Source: Amycolatopsis vastitatis
GTDB lineage: Bacteria; Actinomycetota; Actinomycetes; Mycobacteriales; Pseudonocardiaceae
DNA: 64,000 bases
Assembly (NCBI RefSeq): GCF_002234595.1
Contig: NZ_NMUL01000031.1
Location: 1 to 64,000, forward strand
Direction of reading: 5' to 3'
Shown: piece after piece, positions 15,109 through 23,937 of the stretch
Position numbering within the stretch: the stretch's first letter is position 1
Layout of the letters: the number at the start of each line of letters is the position of its first letter
Notes under the pieces: generated by a model
Seen by the model: the letters and a program-made list of their open reading frames with translations, nothing else
What the model was told of the DNA's origin: nothing
Databases searched by the model: none
Program-made: the position numbers and the translations under genes

Positions 15109-18100
15109 ATGGCGATGGCGCGAGCGCGCTGGAGAGCCGGAGTAGGTCTTCTGACATTGGCGGTGGCGGCAGCGGTGGCTCCCGCTGTGCCCGCCGCGGC
15201 AGCCGCGAGTACCGACTACGCGAAGTGGGTCAACCCCTTCGTGGGCACCCGGCCCGGCGGCGCCGACCACGGCACCGGGGGCGGTGCCGGCAACACGTTC
15301 CCGGGGGCGGTGGTGCCGTTCGGCATGGTCCAGTGGAGCCCGGACACGGTGAAGTCCCAGCCCGGGGGCTACTTCTACGACGACAACGCGCTGACCGGGT
15401 TCAGCCTGACGCACCTTTCGGGCGCGGGCTGCTCGACGTATGAAGACATCCCGTTCATCCCGTACGTCGGCGAGGTCACCACCTCCCCGGCGACCGACCC
15501 CGGGCACTACACGTCGAAGTTCTCGCACGCGAACGAACACGCGACGGCGGGCGCCTACGACGTCACCCTCGACAGCGGCGCGAAGGTCGAGCTGAGCGCG
15601 ACCCAGCGCACCGGTTCGGCGCGGCTGACCTACCCGGCGGGCGCGTCCTCGACGTTGCTGGTCAACACGTCCGGCTCGGTCAACGGCACCGACGACGCGT
15701 CGATCACCATCGGCAAGGACACCATCAGCGGCTGGGCGACGAGCGGCCGGTTCTGCGGGGCGCGCAACAGCTACCGCGTCTACTTCTCGGCAAAGTTCGA
15801 CACGCCGTTCGAGTCGATCGGCACGTGGAAGAACGGTGCCGTGACGCCGAACAAGGCCGCCGAAACCGGCGGTGCCAAGGCGAAGGTCGCGCAGCCGAAC
15901 GGCGTCGGCGCGTCGATCGCGCGTCCGGCCAAGGCGAAGACGCAGGACACCACCGTGTCCGGCCCGGGCAGCGGCGGGTACGTGACCTTCGCGAACCTCA
16001 ACGGCGCGCAGGTGAACGTCCAGGTGGGACTGTCCTTTGTGTCCATCGACGGCGCGAAGGCGAACCTCAAGGCCGAGAACGCCAAGAAGCCGTTCGACAC
16101 GGTGGCCGCGGCCGCGCGGAAGGCGTGGAACGACCAGCTCGGCAAGATCGCCGTCACCGGCGGCTCCGACGAGCACCTGACGACGTTCTACACCTCGCTG
16201 TACCACTCGCTGATCCAGCCGAACGTCTTCTCCGACGTGGACGGTCAGTACCCCGGCTTCGACGGCCGCATCCACAAGGCCGACAAGGCCCACGCGATGT
16301 ACACGAACTTCTCCGGCTGGGACATCTACCGTTCCGAGACCCCGCTGCTGGCGACGATCGCGCCGAAGGAGACCTCCGACATCGTCCGGTCGATGATGGC
16401 CTACGCCGAGCAGGGCGGCTCGTGGGACCGCTGGACGGTCGCCAACGACTACACCGGCGTGATGAACGGCGACCCGTACCACATCATCGTGTCCAGCGCG
16501 TACGCGTTCGGCGCGCGTGACTTCGACGCCCAGAAGGCGTTGCTGCTCATGATCAAGGGTGCCACCCAGCCGACGCAGGGCTACACCGAGCGGCCGGGGC
16601 TGGAGGACTACCAGACCCTCGGGTACGTCCCGGGCGCCGGTGCCGACACCCTCGAGTACACCAGCGCGGACTTCGCCATCGCCCAGTTCGCCAAGCGGCT
16701 CGGCGACTCCGCGACGTACACGACGTTCATGAAGCGGGCGCAGTACTGGCAGAACCTCTACAACCCGGGCACCGGCCACCTGCAGCCGCGCAACGCCGAC
16801 GGCTCCTTCGCCGGCACCTACAACCCGGCCAGCTCCGAGGGCTGGGTCGAGGGCAACGGCGCCCAGTACGACTGGATGGTGCCCTACGACCTCGGTGGCC
16901 TGGTCACCGCGTTCGGCGGCAACACCGCGACCCAGTCGCGTCTGGACACCTTCTTCACGCAGCTCAACGCGGGCACGCAGCTGCCGTACGCGTTCATGGG
17001 CAACGAGCCGAACTCGAACGCCCCGTGGGTGTACTCCTACGCGGGCGCGCCGGCCAAGACGCAGTCGATCGTCCGGCGTTCGATGAACGAGCTGTACAAC
17101 CCGCGTCCCGAAGGGCTGATCGGCAACGACGACCTCGGTCAGATGTCGTCGTGGTACGTCTGGGCCGCGCTCGGCATCTACCCGGAGATCCCGGGCCGCG
17201 CCGAGTTCGTGCTCAACACGCCGCTCTTCCCGAAGGCCGTGCTGACCACCGGCGCGGGCAAGAAGATCACCGTCACGACCTCCGGGACCGGCGACTACAT
17301 CGCGGGCCTGAAGGTCAACGGCGGAGACGCGGCCAAGGCGTGGATGCCGGAGGCGTTGGTGTCCACCGGCGGCACCCTGGACTACACGCTGTCGGCGACC
17401 CCGACCGCGTGGGGCAGCGCGCCGGCCGACGCCCCGCCGTCCTTCCGCGACCAGGAGAAGCCGAGCCTGTCGTTCGTCAACCCGGCTCGCGCGGTGACGC
17501 CGGCGGGGTCGACGTCCAAGGTCTCGGTGGGCGTCCAGGACCTCTCGGGTACGGCCCGGACCTGGACGTACTCGGCGGGCAGCGCCGACGGGATCACGCT
17601 GGCCCCGGCGTCCGGCGGCATCGCGGTGCCCGCCGCGGGCAAGGCCCAGGTGGAGCTGACGGTCAGCGTCCCGGCCGGGCTGGCCGACGGCGCCCGCCGC
17701 ATCCCGGTGACGTTCTCGGCACCCGGCGTGGCCTCTTCGCAGGCCGTGCTGACCGTGCTCGTGGCGCAGCCGAACAGCTGGCTCGCCACGGTGAACAACG
17801 CCGGGATCTCGCCCGACGCGAAGCCCGCCGCGGCGAACTTCGACGGCGGCGGCTGGAGCTACTCGGCCGACGCCCTGGCCGCGGCCGGGGCCGCCCCGGG
17901 CGCCACGGTCACCAGTGACGGCCTGAAGTTCACCTGGCCGTCGTTCCCGGCCGGCGACCCGGACAACGTGGTCGCTTCGGGCCAGACGGTCAACGTCTCC
18001 GGCTCGGGACGGCTCGCGCTGCTCGGCTCGGCGTCGAACGGCAACGCGTCCGGCACGCTGACGGTCACCTACACCGACGGCAGCAAGTCCACCGCCACCA

Positions 18101-18339
18101 TCGGGTTCTCCGACTGGACCCTCGGCGGCGGCAACGCGCAGCCGGCGTTCGGCAACCGGATCGTGCTGTCCACGCCGTACCGCAACGCCTCGGGCGGCGA
18201 CCCGCAGCAGATCCGCACGATGGTGTTCGGCACCAACCCGATCACCCTCGACGCGGGCAAGACCGTGGCGAGCGTGACCCTGCCGGGCAACGTCAGCGGC
18301 GGCGCCCTGCACGTGTTCGCGATCGCCGTCGGTTCGTGA
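15109..18339 (+). CDS. Secreted GH92 alpha-mannosidase with C-terminal accessory domains
   Basis: A 1076-residue exported enzyme. Residues 1-35 are a signal peptide (RARWRAGVGLLTLAVAAAVA, then AAAAAS). The GH92 module (about 40-770) opens with WVNPFVGT, holds the GNEP glutamate (Glu633, expected acid) and GNDDLGQMSSWYVWAALGIYP (Asp674/Asp675, expected base). GH92 enzymes are calcium-dependent exo-alpha-mannosidases acting on N-glycans and mannans. About 770-880 looks like an immunoglobulin-type NEW3 domain, and the rest a beta-sandwich, probably for sugar binding. ATG 15109 has GGAGAGG before it. It faces the lacI-type gene across O1/O2. The exact linkage cut is not evident. Confidence 0.92.
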   Translation: MAMARARWRAGVGLLTLAVAAAVAPAVPAAAAASTDYAKWVNPFVGTRPGGADHGTGGGAGNTFPGAVVPFGMVQWSPDTVKSQPGGYFYDDNALTGFSLTHLSGAGCSTYEDIPFIPYVGEVTTSPATDPGHYTSKFSHANEHATAGAYDVTLDSGAKVELSATQRTGSARLTYPAGASSTLLVNTSGSVNGTDDASITIGKDTISGWATSGRFCGARNSYRVYFSAKFDTPFESIGTWKNGAVTPNKAAETGGAKAKVAQPNGVGASIARPAKAKTQDTTVSGPGSGGYVTFANLNGAQVNVQVGLSFVSIDGAKANLKAENAKKPFDTVAAAARKAWNDQLGKIAVTGGSDEHLTTFYTSLYHSLIQPNVFSDVDGQYPGFDGRIHKADKAHAMYTNFSGWDIYRSETPLLATIAPKETSDIVRSMMAYAEQGGSWDRWTVANDYTGVMNGDPYHIIVSSAYAFGARDFDAQKALLLMIKGATQPTQGYTERPGLEDYQTLGYVPGAGADTLEYTSADFAIAQFAKRLGDSATYTTFMKRAQYWQNLYNPGTGHLQPRNADGSFAGTYNPASSEGWVEGNGAQYDWMVPYDLGGLVTAFGGNTATQSRLDTFFTQLNAGTQLPYAFMGNEPNSNAPWVYSYAGAPAKTQSIVRRSMNELYNPRPEGLIGNDDLGQMSSWYVWAALGIYPEIPGRAEFVLNTPLFPKAVLTTGAGKKITVTTSGTGDYIAGLKVNGGDAAKAWMPEALVSTGGTLDYTLSATPTAWGSAPADAPPSFRDQEKPSLSFVNPARAVTPAGSTSKVSVGVQDLSGTARTWTYSAGSADGITLAPASGGIAVPAAGKAQVELTVSVPAGLADGARRIPVTFSAPGVASSQAVLTVLVAQPNSWLATVNNAGISPDAKPAAANFDGGGWSYSADALAAAGAAPGATVTSDGLKFTWPSFPAGDPDNVVASGQTVNVSGSGRLALLGSASNGNASGTLTVTYTDGSKSTATIGFSDWTLGGGNAQPAFGNRIVLSTPYRNASGGDPQQIRTMVFGTNPITLDAGKTVASVTLPGNVSGGALHVFAIAVGS

Positions 18340-18351
18340 CGATCAAAAACT

Positions 18352-18386
18352 GAAAGGCCGCCCGCGTTCCGCGCGGGCGGCCTTTC
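18352..18386. terminator. Hairpin between the two GH92 genes
   Basis: GAAAGGCCGCCCGCG (18352-18366) pairs with CGCGGGCGGCCTTTC (18372-18386): a 15 bp perfect stem with a five-base loop and a T/C-rich tail. It separates the two mannosidase genes and probably reduces read-through. Confidence 0.85.
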
Positions 18387-18405
18387 CTGTTCTCCGGAGG
18401 CTGTT

Positions 18406-20799
18406 TTGAACAACAAGATCCTGGTGGGCGCGCTGACGCTCGCCGTGGTGGCGACGGGGGTGAGTCCCGCGGTCGCGTCCGCGTCCGGAGGGGACGCCCT
18501 TGCCGCAATAGACACTGTCAACACGTTCATCGGCACGCAGGACGAGGGGAACACGTTCCCGGGTGCCTCGGCGCCGTTCGGGATGACGCAGGTCAGCCCG
18601 ATCACCTCGCACTACGCCGGCTACCGCTACACCGACACCGCGATCCGCGGGTTCGGGCACTTCTTCCTGTCCGGCGCGGGCTGCTGGGAGCAGGGCGGCC
18701 TGGTCTCGACCCTGCCGACGACCGGGGAAGTGGGCCCCGGCAAGGCGTTCGACACCGCGAAAGCGGCCACCTTCGACCAGAAGCAGTACGCCGCGCCGTT
18801 CACCCACGACGGCGAAGTCGGCAAACCCGGCTACTACAAGGTCCACCTGACCGGCTACGGCGGCGTCGACGTCGAGACGACGGCGGCGACCCGCGCGGGT
18901 GTCGAGCGGTACACCTTCACGAAACCCGGTGATGCCAACGTCTTCGTCAACGTCGGTCAGGCCAACGACAAGGAACCGGTGACCGGCAGCAGCATCCGGG
19001 TCGTCGACGACCGGACCGTCGAAGGAACCGTGGAGTCGCAGGCGTTCTGCGGCGGCAAGCCCTACACGACGTACTTCACCACGAAGTTCGACAAGCCGTT
19101 CAAGACGTTCGGCACGTGGTCGCCGACCGGTGGCACGCCCGGCTCCCGCTCGTCCGAAGGTGGTGCGGGCCTGCGCGGCGCGTGGCTGACCTTCGCGGGT
19201 GGCGGCCAGGTCACGGCGACCACGGCGATCTCCCAGGTGGACGCGGCCGGACCCCGCGTGAACCTGGCGGCCGAGCGCATCCGGTCGTTCGACGCGGCCA
19301 AGTCCGATGTCCAGCGCACCTGGCGTCGTGAGTTGTCCACTGTGGACATCAAAGGTGGGACGCCCGACGATCGCACGGTCTTCTACACCTCGCTCTACCA
19401 CGCGCTGCTGCAGCCGTTGACGGCCAACGACGCCGACGGCCGCTACTACGGCTTCGACAAGAAGATCCACCGCGCGGTCGGCTGGACGTACTACGACTTC
19501 TTCTCGCTGTGGGACACCTACCGCTCGCAGAACCAGCTGCTGGCGCTGCTGCGGCCAGATCGGGCGCGCGACATCGCGAAGAGCATCCTCGCCATCCACG
19601 ACCAGGGCGGCTGGCTGCCGCGGTGGGCGTACGCGAGCCAGGAGACGAACACGATGACCGGCGACCCGGTCACGCCGTTCCTGGTCGACCTCTGGCGCTT
19701 CGGCGCGCTGTCGGGCGAAGAAATGCACGCGTACCAGGCCCTGCTGCAGAACTCGCGCGAGATCCCGCCGGCGGCGTCGCCGTTCCAGGGCCGCTCAGGC
19801 AACGCGAGCTACCAGCAGGACGGGTTCGTCCAGTACGACCCCGACTTCCCGAAGAAGGGCCAGGACACCGACCCGAACCACGGCGCGTCGGCCACCCTGG
19901 AGTACGCGCTCGGTGACTGTTCGCTGTCGGTCATGGCAGCCGCGCTCGGCAAGAAGGACGACGCGGCGGCGCTGGCCGCGAAGGGCCGGACGTACCGGAC
20001 GTTGTGGGACGAAAGCCTGACCGACCGCGGCTTCACCGGCTTCTTCCGCCCGAAGGTCCTCGGCGGCGCGTGGTTCTCACCCGCCGACAAGCCGTACAGC
20101 CCGCAGAGCCAGGACGGCTTCCACGAAGGCACGGCCTGGCAGTACCAGTGGCTCGTCCAGCAGGACGTGCCCGGCCTGATGCGGCGGATGGGTGGCCCGG
20201 CGGCCACCGGGAAGCGCCTCGACGACTTCTTCGCCTACGACGAACTGGTGAAGAACCCGGCGACGGCGGTGCGCGAGAACTGGGTCGTCGGCCCGTACGA
20301 CTACTACGACCAGTTCCGCTACAACCCCAACAACGAACCCGACCTGCACTCGCCGTGGATGTACGCGCTCACCGGACAGCCGTCGAAGACGTCGACGGTC
20401 GTGCGGGCGGCGCACACGCTGTTCACCAACGCGCCCAACGGCGTCACCGGGAACGACGACCTCGGCACCATGTCGGCCTGGTACGTCTTCAGTGCCCTCG
20501 GCCTCTACCCCGCCGTCCCGGGGACTGGGAACTTCGTGCTCAACGCACCGCGATTCGCGAAATCCGTCCTGCACCTGGAGAACGGGCGCGACGTCACGAT
20601 CCAGGCGCCGGGCGCGGACGGTTCGAAGCTGCAGTACGTCTCGGGCCTGAAGGTCGGCTCGAAGCCGAGTGACCGCGTGTACGTCGGCTTCGATCAGCTG
20701 AAACACGGCGCCACGCTGCAGTTCTCCCTCACCGGGGACGCCACGGTGACGTGGGGGACGTCACCGTCGTCCGCTCCGGCTTCGCCCTGCGCGGGGTAG
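18406..20799 (+). CDS. Second secreted GH92 alpha-mannosidase
   Basis: A 797-residue GH92 enzyme without the extra C-terminal domains of its neighbour. A signal peptide (KILVGALTLAVVATGVSPA) is followed by VNTFIGTQDEGNTFPGASAPFGM; NNEP at residue 644 and GNDDLGTMSAWYVFSALGLYP (Asp684/Asp685) are the catalytic landmarks. TTG 18406 is supported by CCGGAGG just upstream. The two proteins are clearly different in the middle, so this is an old paralogue pair with probably different linkage or glycan preference. It lies 20 bases behind a strong hairpin and may have its own promoter or reduced expression. Confidence 0.92.
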   Translation: MNNKILVGALTLAVVATGVSPAVASASGGDALAAIDTVNTFIGTQDEGNTFPGASAPFGMTQVSPITSHYAGYRYTDTAIRGFGHFFLSGAGCWEQGGLVSTLPTTGEVGPGKAFDTAKAATFDQKQYAAPFTHDGEVGKPGYYKVHLTGYGGVDVETTAATRAGVERYTFTKPGDANVFVNVGQANDKEPVTGSSIRVVDDRTVEGTVESQAFCGGKPYTTYFTTKFDKPFKTFGTWSPTGGTPGSRSSEGGAGLRGAWLTFAGGGQVTATTAISQVDAAGPRVNLAAERIRSFDAAKSDVQRTWRRELSTVDIKGGTPDDRTVFYTSLYHALLQPLTANDADGRYYGFDKKIHRAVGWTYYDFFSLWDTYRSQNQLLALLRPDRARDIAKSILAIHDQGGWLPRWAYASQETNTMTGDPVTPFLVDLWRFGALSGEEMHAYQALLQNSREIPPAASPFQGRSGNASYQQDGFVQYDPDFPKKGQDTDPNHGASATLEYALGDCSLSVMAAALGKKDDAAALAAKGRTYRTLWDESLTDRGFTGFFRPKVLGGAWFSPADKPYSPQSQDGFHEGTAWQYQWLVQQDVPGLMRRMGGPAATGKRLDDFFAYDELVKNPATAVRENWVVGPYDYYDQFRYNPNNEPDLHSPWMYALTGQPSKTSTVVRAAHTLFTNAPNGVTGNDDLGTMSAWYVFSALGLYPAVPGTGNFVLNAPRFAKSVLHLENGRDVTIQAPGADGSKLQYVSGLKVGSKPSDRVYVGFDQLKHGATLQFSLTGDATVTWGTSPSSAPASPCAG

Positions 20800-20806
20800 A
20801 CGTACG

Positions 20807-20848
20807 CTCACGGCCGTGGTCCAGACCACAGTGGACCGCGGCCGTGAG
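20807..20848 (+). terminator. Terminator after the GH92 pair, with an internal dre-like sequence
   Basis: CTCACGGCCGTGGTCC pairs with GGACCGCGGCCGTGAG (16 pairs, one G-T) around a 10-base loop. Inside, TGGTCCAGACCA (20817-20828) differs in one base from the DasR core TGGTCTAGACCA. Bases 20849-21011 up to the next gene show nothing else clear. Confidence 0.75.
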
Positions 20849-21011
20849 CATCGTCACGGGCCCCGGTGTTCCCGTGAGGGCCGTCACGCCTCACACTGGT
20901 ATCAGCACGTCCGACAGCGCCGTTGACGTCCACAGGCAGTCCGCCTTGGACGGTGCGTCGGGCGTTTTCTTATGCCATGAACAACGTGGTGAGACCCCAC
21001 AGGAGGAAGAA

Positions 21012-21377
21012 GTGTCCAGCAAGGCCGCTCTAGTGTTCCGCGTGGCCGCGGTAGCCGAAGCCCTTTCGTGGGCGGGGCTGCTGGTCGGGATGTTCCTCAA
21101 GTACGTCGTCCACTCCTCTCACGAGGGCGGCGTCCCCGTCCTCGGCATGGTGCACGGCGTGATCTTCGTCCTCTACCTGGTCGTCTCCCTGTCCGTGGCG
21201 AAACCGCTCGGCTGGCGCCCGAAGACGCTGGTCCTGGCGCTGCTCGCGAGCATCCCGCCGCTGTTCACCTGGCTGTTCGAGAAGTGGGCGCTGCGCAACG
21301 GCAAGCTCGACGGCCCGCAGCGGCTGTCCCACGGCGGTGTCGGCCTGTTCCAGGTCAAGGAACCCGTCGCCGCCTGA
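21012..21377 (+). CDS. DUF3817 family small membrane protein
   Basis: A 121-residue protein with three membrane helices (AALVFRVAAVAEALSWAGLL, VLGMVHGVIFVLYLVVSLSV, TLVLALLASIPPLFTWLFE). FRVAAVAEALSW, MVHGVIFVLY and PPLFTWLFEKW match the DUF3817 integral membrane family of actinobacteria, whose role is unknown. GTG 21012 is chosen over longer frames because AGGAGGAAGAA lies right before it. It stands alone between two terminators. Confidence 0.88.
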   Translation: MSSKAALVFRVAAVAEALSWAGLLVGMFLKYVVHSSHEGGVPVLGMVHGVIFVLYLVVSLSVAKPLGWRPKTLVLALLASIPPLFTWLFEKWALRNGKLDGPQRLSHGGVGLFQVKEPVAA

Positions 21378-21392
21378 TTCCCAAGCCGTGAG

Positions 21393-21424
21393 AAAGGCCC
21401 GCGCTTCCGGCGCGGGCCTTTTTT
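21393..21424. terminator. Terminator with T tract
   Basis: AAAGGCCCGCG (21393-21403) and its complement (21411-21421) around a seven-base loop, followed by T residues. It lies between convergent DUF3817 and marR-type genes and can serve both. Confidence 0.88.
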
Positions 21425-21458
21425 GTTGCTCCCCTGTGGACGATCCGCAGCGGACCGC

Positions 21459-21959
21459 TTACTCGGTGAAGTCCCCCGCGGCGCGGCGCACCTTCGTCAG
21501 CAGGTCCGTCAGCTGCTCGGTCTGCCGCTCGGTCAGCCCGCTCAGCCCGAAGTCGATCGCGGTGACGGCTTCGGTCGCGGCCTCGCGGCGCGTCCGGCCT
21601 TCGCCGGTGATCTCCACGAGCGTCGTGCGGCGGTCCGTCGGGTGCGGGACGCGCTTCACGAGCCCGTCGCGCTCCAGCCGGTCGACTATGTTGGTGACAC
21701 TGGTGGGGTGCAGCTGGAGCCGCTCGCCCATCACCCGCATCGGCAGGCTGGCGCTGCGGGCGAAGGTGAGCAGCACCAGGGCTTCGTACCGGGCGAAGGT
21801 CAGGCCGTGCGGCTTGAGCGCGCCGTCCACCGCGGACTGGATGATCTGCTGGACCCGCATCACCCCGGTCACCGCGGCCATGGTCCCGGAGGGCCCGATG
21901 CGGTCCTCCCACAGCCGGGCCGCGCGGGCGATCGGGTCGAACGGCAGCGGACGGTTCAT
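21459..21959 (-). CDS. MarR-family transcriptional regulator
   Basis: A 166-residue winged-helix regulator: dimer helices flank GLTFARYEALVLLTFARSASLPMRVMGERLQLHPTSVTNIVDRLERDGLVKRVPHPTDRRTTLVEIT, with the recognition helix at TSVTNIVDRLERDG and the wing at DRRTT. MarR proteins respond to small aromatic or redox ligands. It is divergent from the thiamine-binding-type gene (78 bp gap). I see no clear palindrome in that gap. Confidence 0.9.
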   Translation of the reverse strand: MNRPLPFDPIARAARLWEDRIGPSGTMAAVTGVMRVQQIIQSAVDGALKPHGLTFARYEALVLLTFARSASLPMRVMGERLQLHPTSVTNIVDRLERDGLVKRVPHPTDRRTTLVEITGEGRTRREAATEAVTAIDFGLSGLTERQTEQLTDLLTKVRRAAGDFTE

Positions 21960-22037
21960 GACACGCGAAGTTACCAGCGGGTACCGGCGGGTGTCGCACG
22001 ACCGGCGGAAAGAACACCGAAGAAGGGACTTCCGAGC

Positions 22038-22340
22038 ATGATCGTCGCGTTCAGTATCAGCCCGTCCGGCGGGGATCCCGACGGCGGCGTGAGCGAAGCC
22101 GTCGCGCGCGCGGTGAAGGTGGTCCGCGAGTCCGGGCTGCCCAACTCGACCAACGCGATGTTCACGAACATCGAAGGCGAGTGGGACCAAATCATGGACG
22201 TCGTGAAGCGCGCGGTCGAGGCCGCGGGCGAAGGCTCGGCCCGCGTCGGCCTGGTCCTGAAGGCCGACATCCGCCCCGGCTTCGAAGGCCAGCTCGAGGC
22301 GAAGGTGGACCGGATCGAAGCCCACCTCCGCGACGCCTGA
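22038..22340 (+). CDS. MTH1187/YkoF-type thiamine-binding family protein
   Basis: A 100-residue protein of the small MTH1187 (DUF77) family: MIVAFSISPSGGDPDGGVSEAVARAVKVVRESGLP, TNAMFTNIEGEWDQIMDVVKRAVEA and a final helix rich in Glu and Lys. Members fold as ferredoxin-like tetramers and some bind thiamine or its precursor. ATG 22038 is preceded by AAGGGA. It is divergent from a MarR gene and followed at once by a palindromic repeat. Physiological ligand unproved here. Confidence 0.85.
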   Translation: MIVAFSISPSGGDPDGGVSEAVARAVKVVRESGLPNSTNAMFTNIEGEWDQIMDVVKRAVEAAGEGSARVGLVLKADIRPGFEGQLEAKVDRIEAHLRDA

Positions 22341-22348
22341 GTCTCAAA

Positions 22349-22428
22349 CGCCCCAATGTGGCGTTCGGTGCGTTGGACGCACCCAATGTGGCGTTCGGTG
22401 CGTTGGACGCAACCAACGCCACATTGGG
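22349..22428. repeat. Palindromic extragenic repeat, copy 2, split by an insertion sequence
   Basis: CGCCCCAATGTGGCGTTCGG opens this copy and the units GTGCGTTGGACGC follow as in copy 1 (6754-6836). The closing arm is cut: CAACGCCACATTGGG ends at 22428 and the expected GGGGCG end reappears only past the transposon, at 23504-23513 (CATTGGGGCG). Confidence 0.8.
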
Positions 22429-22432
22429 CATT

Positions 22433-23497
22433 TTTCATCGTGGTTTGTGCTGGTGAGAGCAGCCTGGCCGGGCTGTTTGACTGACCTGGCAATGAAGCGC
22501 TGCCGGACCGGCGTGGTGACCCGGGCATGAGTGAAGCCCTCGGCAAGATCGAGATGTGAGTCAACAACCCGCCGAGGGCTTCAACCCCATTTCTTACCAG
22601 GTCACCCTTCCCCTCTCGCGTCAGACCCTGCAGATGGTCGCCGACCTGATCCGCACCCACCGACGACAGGTGCGGTCGCGGTGGCGCAAAGCCACCCCCG
22701 CCGAGCAGGCACTGGTGGTGCTGGCGGTGCTGCGCCACGACCAGCGCCTGGCCGACATCGGCGGTGGTCACGGGGTCTCGGCCAGCACGGTGCGCCGGTG
22801 GGTGCTGGAAGTCATCGGGTTGCTCGCCGCCCGCGCCCGTCGGCTGGACCGGGTCCTGCGGCGGCTGCTCGCCCGGGGTTCGGCGGTGGTGCTGATCGAC
22901 GGAACCCTGATCCGGACCCGCCGCCGCAGCGGAAAAGCCAACCGAGCCAATTACAGCGGCAAACACAAACACCACGGGCTGCTCGTGCTGGCCCTGACCG
23001 GCGAGGACGGCCGGCTGGTCTGGGTGTCGGCGGCGCTGCCGGGCAAGACCGCCGACATCACCGCGTCGCGGCGGCTGGGGCTACGGGAGCGGCTGCACGA
23101 GCATGATCTGTCCCCGGCCGGGGACAAGGGCTTTCACGGCTGGCACAAAGACGTCCGCGAGAGTCGTGACTGCCCAGGGTGCGGCAGGTCGTGTGAGCAG
23201 GTCGTGCTCACCCCGTACAAGGCCGAGGCGAAACGGCCGTTGACCGAGGGACAGCAGCAGGCCAATGCGGCTTTCAGCGCGATGCGGTGCGCGGTGGAGG
23301 GCGGCTTCGCCGCCCTCAAATCCTGGCGGATCCTGACCAAGCTCCGCTGTCATCCCCGCCATGCCACGACTCTGTTGCGGGCTCTGCTCGTGTTGACCCA
23401 GCATGAGCAGAGCATCCGCGGCACTGTCCAGTCCACCGCAGGCTGACTACTACCACGCTCGGTCAACCCGGCCTGAGCAGCACAAACCACGATGAAA
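22433..23497 (+). mobile_element. IS5-family-like insertion sequence, about 1.07 kb
   Basis: Exact 20 bp terminal inverted repeats TTTCATCGTGGTTTGTGCTG (22433-22452, complement at 23478-23497) enclose one transposase gene. CATTGGG occurs on both sides (22422-22428, 23504-23510), which could be a target duplication or just both halves of the split repeat. The element appears intact. Confidence 0.85.
22556..23446 (+). CDS. Transposase, IS5-like, DDE superfamily
   Basis: A 296-residue transposase. An N-terminal helix-turn-helix part (ATPAEQALVVLAVLRHDQRLADIGGGHGVSASTVRRW) precedes a DDE nuclease domain with the first Asp in VVLIDGTLIRT, the second in AGDKGFHGW and the Glu expected in the C-terminal CAVEGGFAALKSWRIL segment. 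A cysteine pair (CPGCGRSC) lies in the insertion between them. Such proteins cut at the terminal repeats and move the element. It is full-length, with GTG 22556 as start, so the element may still move. Confidence 0.88.
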   Translation: MSQQPAEGFNPISYQVTLPLSRQTLQMVADLIRTHRRQVRSRWRKATPAEQALVVLAVLRHDQRLADIGGGHGVSASTVRRWVLEVIGLLAARARRLDRVLRRLLARGSAVVLIDGTLIRTRRRSGKANRANYSGKHKHHGLLVLALTGEDGRLVWVSAALPGKTADITASRRLGLRERLHEHDLSPAGDKGFHGWHKDVRESRDCPGCGRSCEQVVLTPYKAEAKRPLTEGQQQANAAFSAMRCAVEGGFAALKSWRILTKLRCHPRHATTLLRALLVLTQHEQSIRGTVQSTAG

Positions 23498-23529
23498 CAA
23501 CCCCATTGGGGCGCTCTGGTCAGGGGCGG

Positions 23530-23937
23530 TCAGGGGAGAGGCGGGGTGAGGGCGATCGTCCAGCGGCCGTCTTCGCTCGTCACCGCCAGGGGGTAGCTGA
23601 ACGGCTTGCCGTCGGCGAGGGTGCCCGCGATCGTCGCGCGGGTCGGTGCGGCCGCGTCCGGGCCCAGCTCGACGTGCACGTCGTGGACGCCGTGGCCGGC
23701 CAGCACGCCGACGTAGTCCTTCGCGAAGTCGTCGCCGCCCGAGCCGGGGTAGTCGAGCAGGCCGGCGAACGCGTCGGAGTCGTGGGCGCCGAGCGCCGCG
23801 GTGAGCCGGTCGCGCAGCTCGGCGGGGGAGGCCGCCCCCGGGTCGGGTTCGTGGACGATGAGCAGCGTCACGGCGCCGATCCAGACGGCGGCGGCCGCGA
23901 TCGACAGGCCGACCTTCACGTCACGCCGGATGTGCAC
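23530..23937 (-). CDS. Hypothetical membrane-anchored protein
   Basis: A 135-residue protein of unknown function: one membrane helix (VGLSIAAAAVWIGAVTLLIV) after a short basic N-terminus, then a compact outer domain of about 100 residues (AELRDRLTAALGAHDSDAFAGLLDYPG, DVHVELGPDAAAPTRATIAG, GRWTIALTPPLP). The outer part resembles small NTF2-like or lumazine-type cone folds only in its helix-then-sheet order; I do not assign a family. It lies downstream of the insertion sequence and divergent from the thioredoxin-like gene. Confidence 0.7.
   Translation of the reverse strand: MHIRRDVKVGLSIAAAAVWIGAVTLLIVHEPDPGAASPAELRDRLTAALGAHDSDAFAGLLDYPGSGGDDFAKDYVGVLAGHGVHDVHVELGPDAAAPTRATIAGTLADGKPFSYPLAVTSEDGRWTIALTPPLP

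Noticed and set aside
15067..18312. 1081-codon antisense frame of the first GH92 gene
   Set aside because: No recognisable domain and the GH92 reading has all catalytic motifs and a signal peptide.
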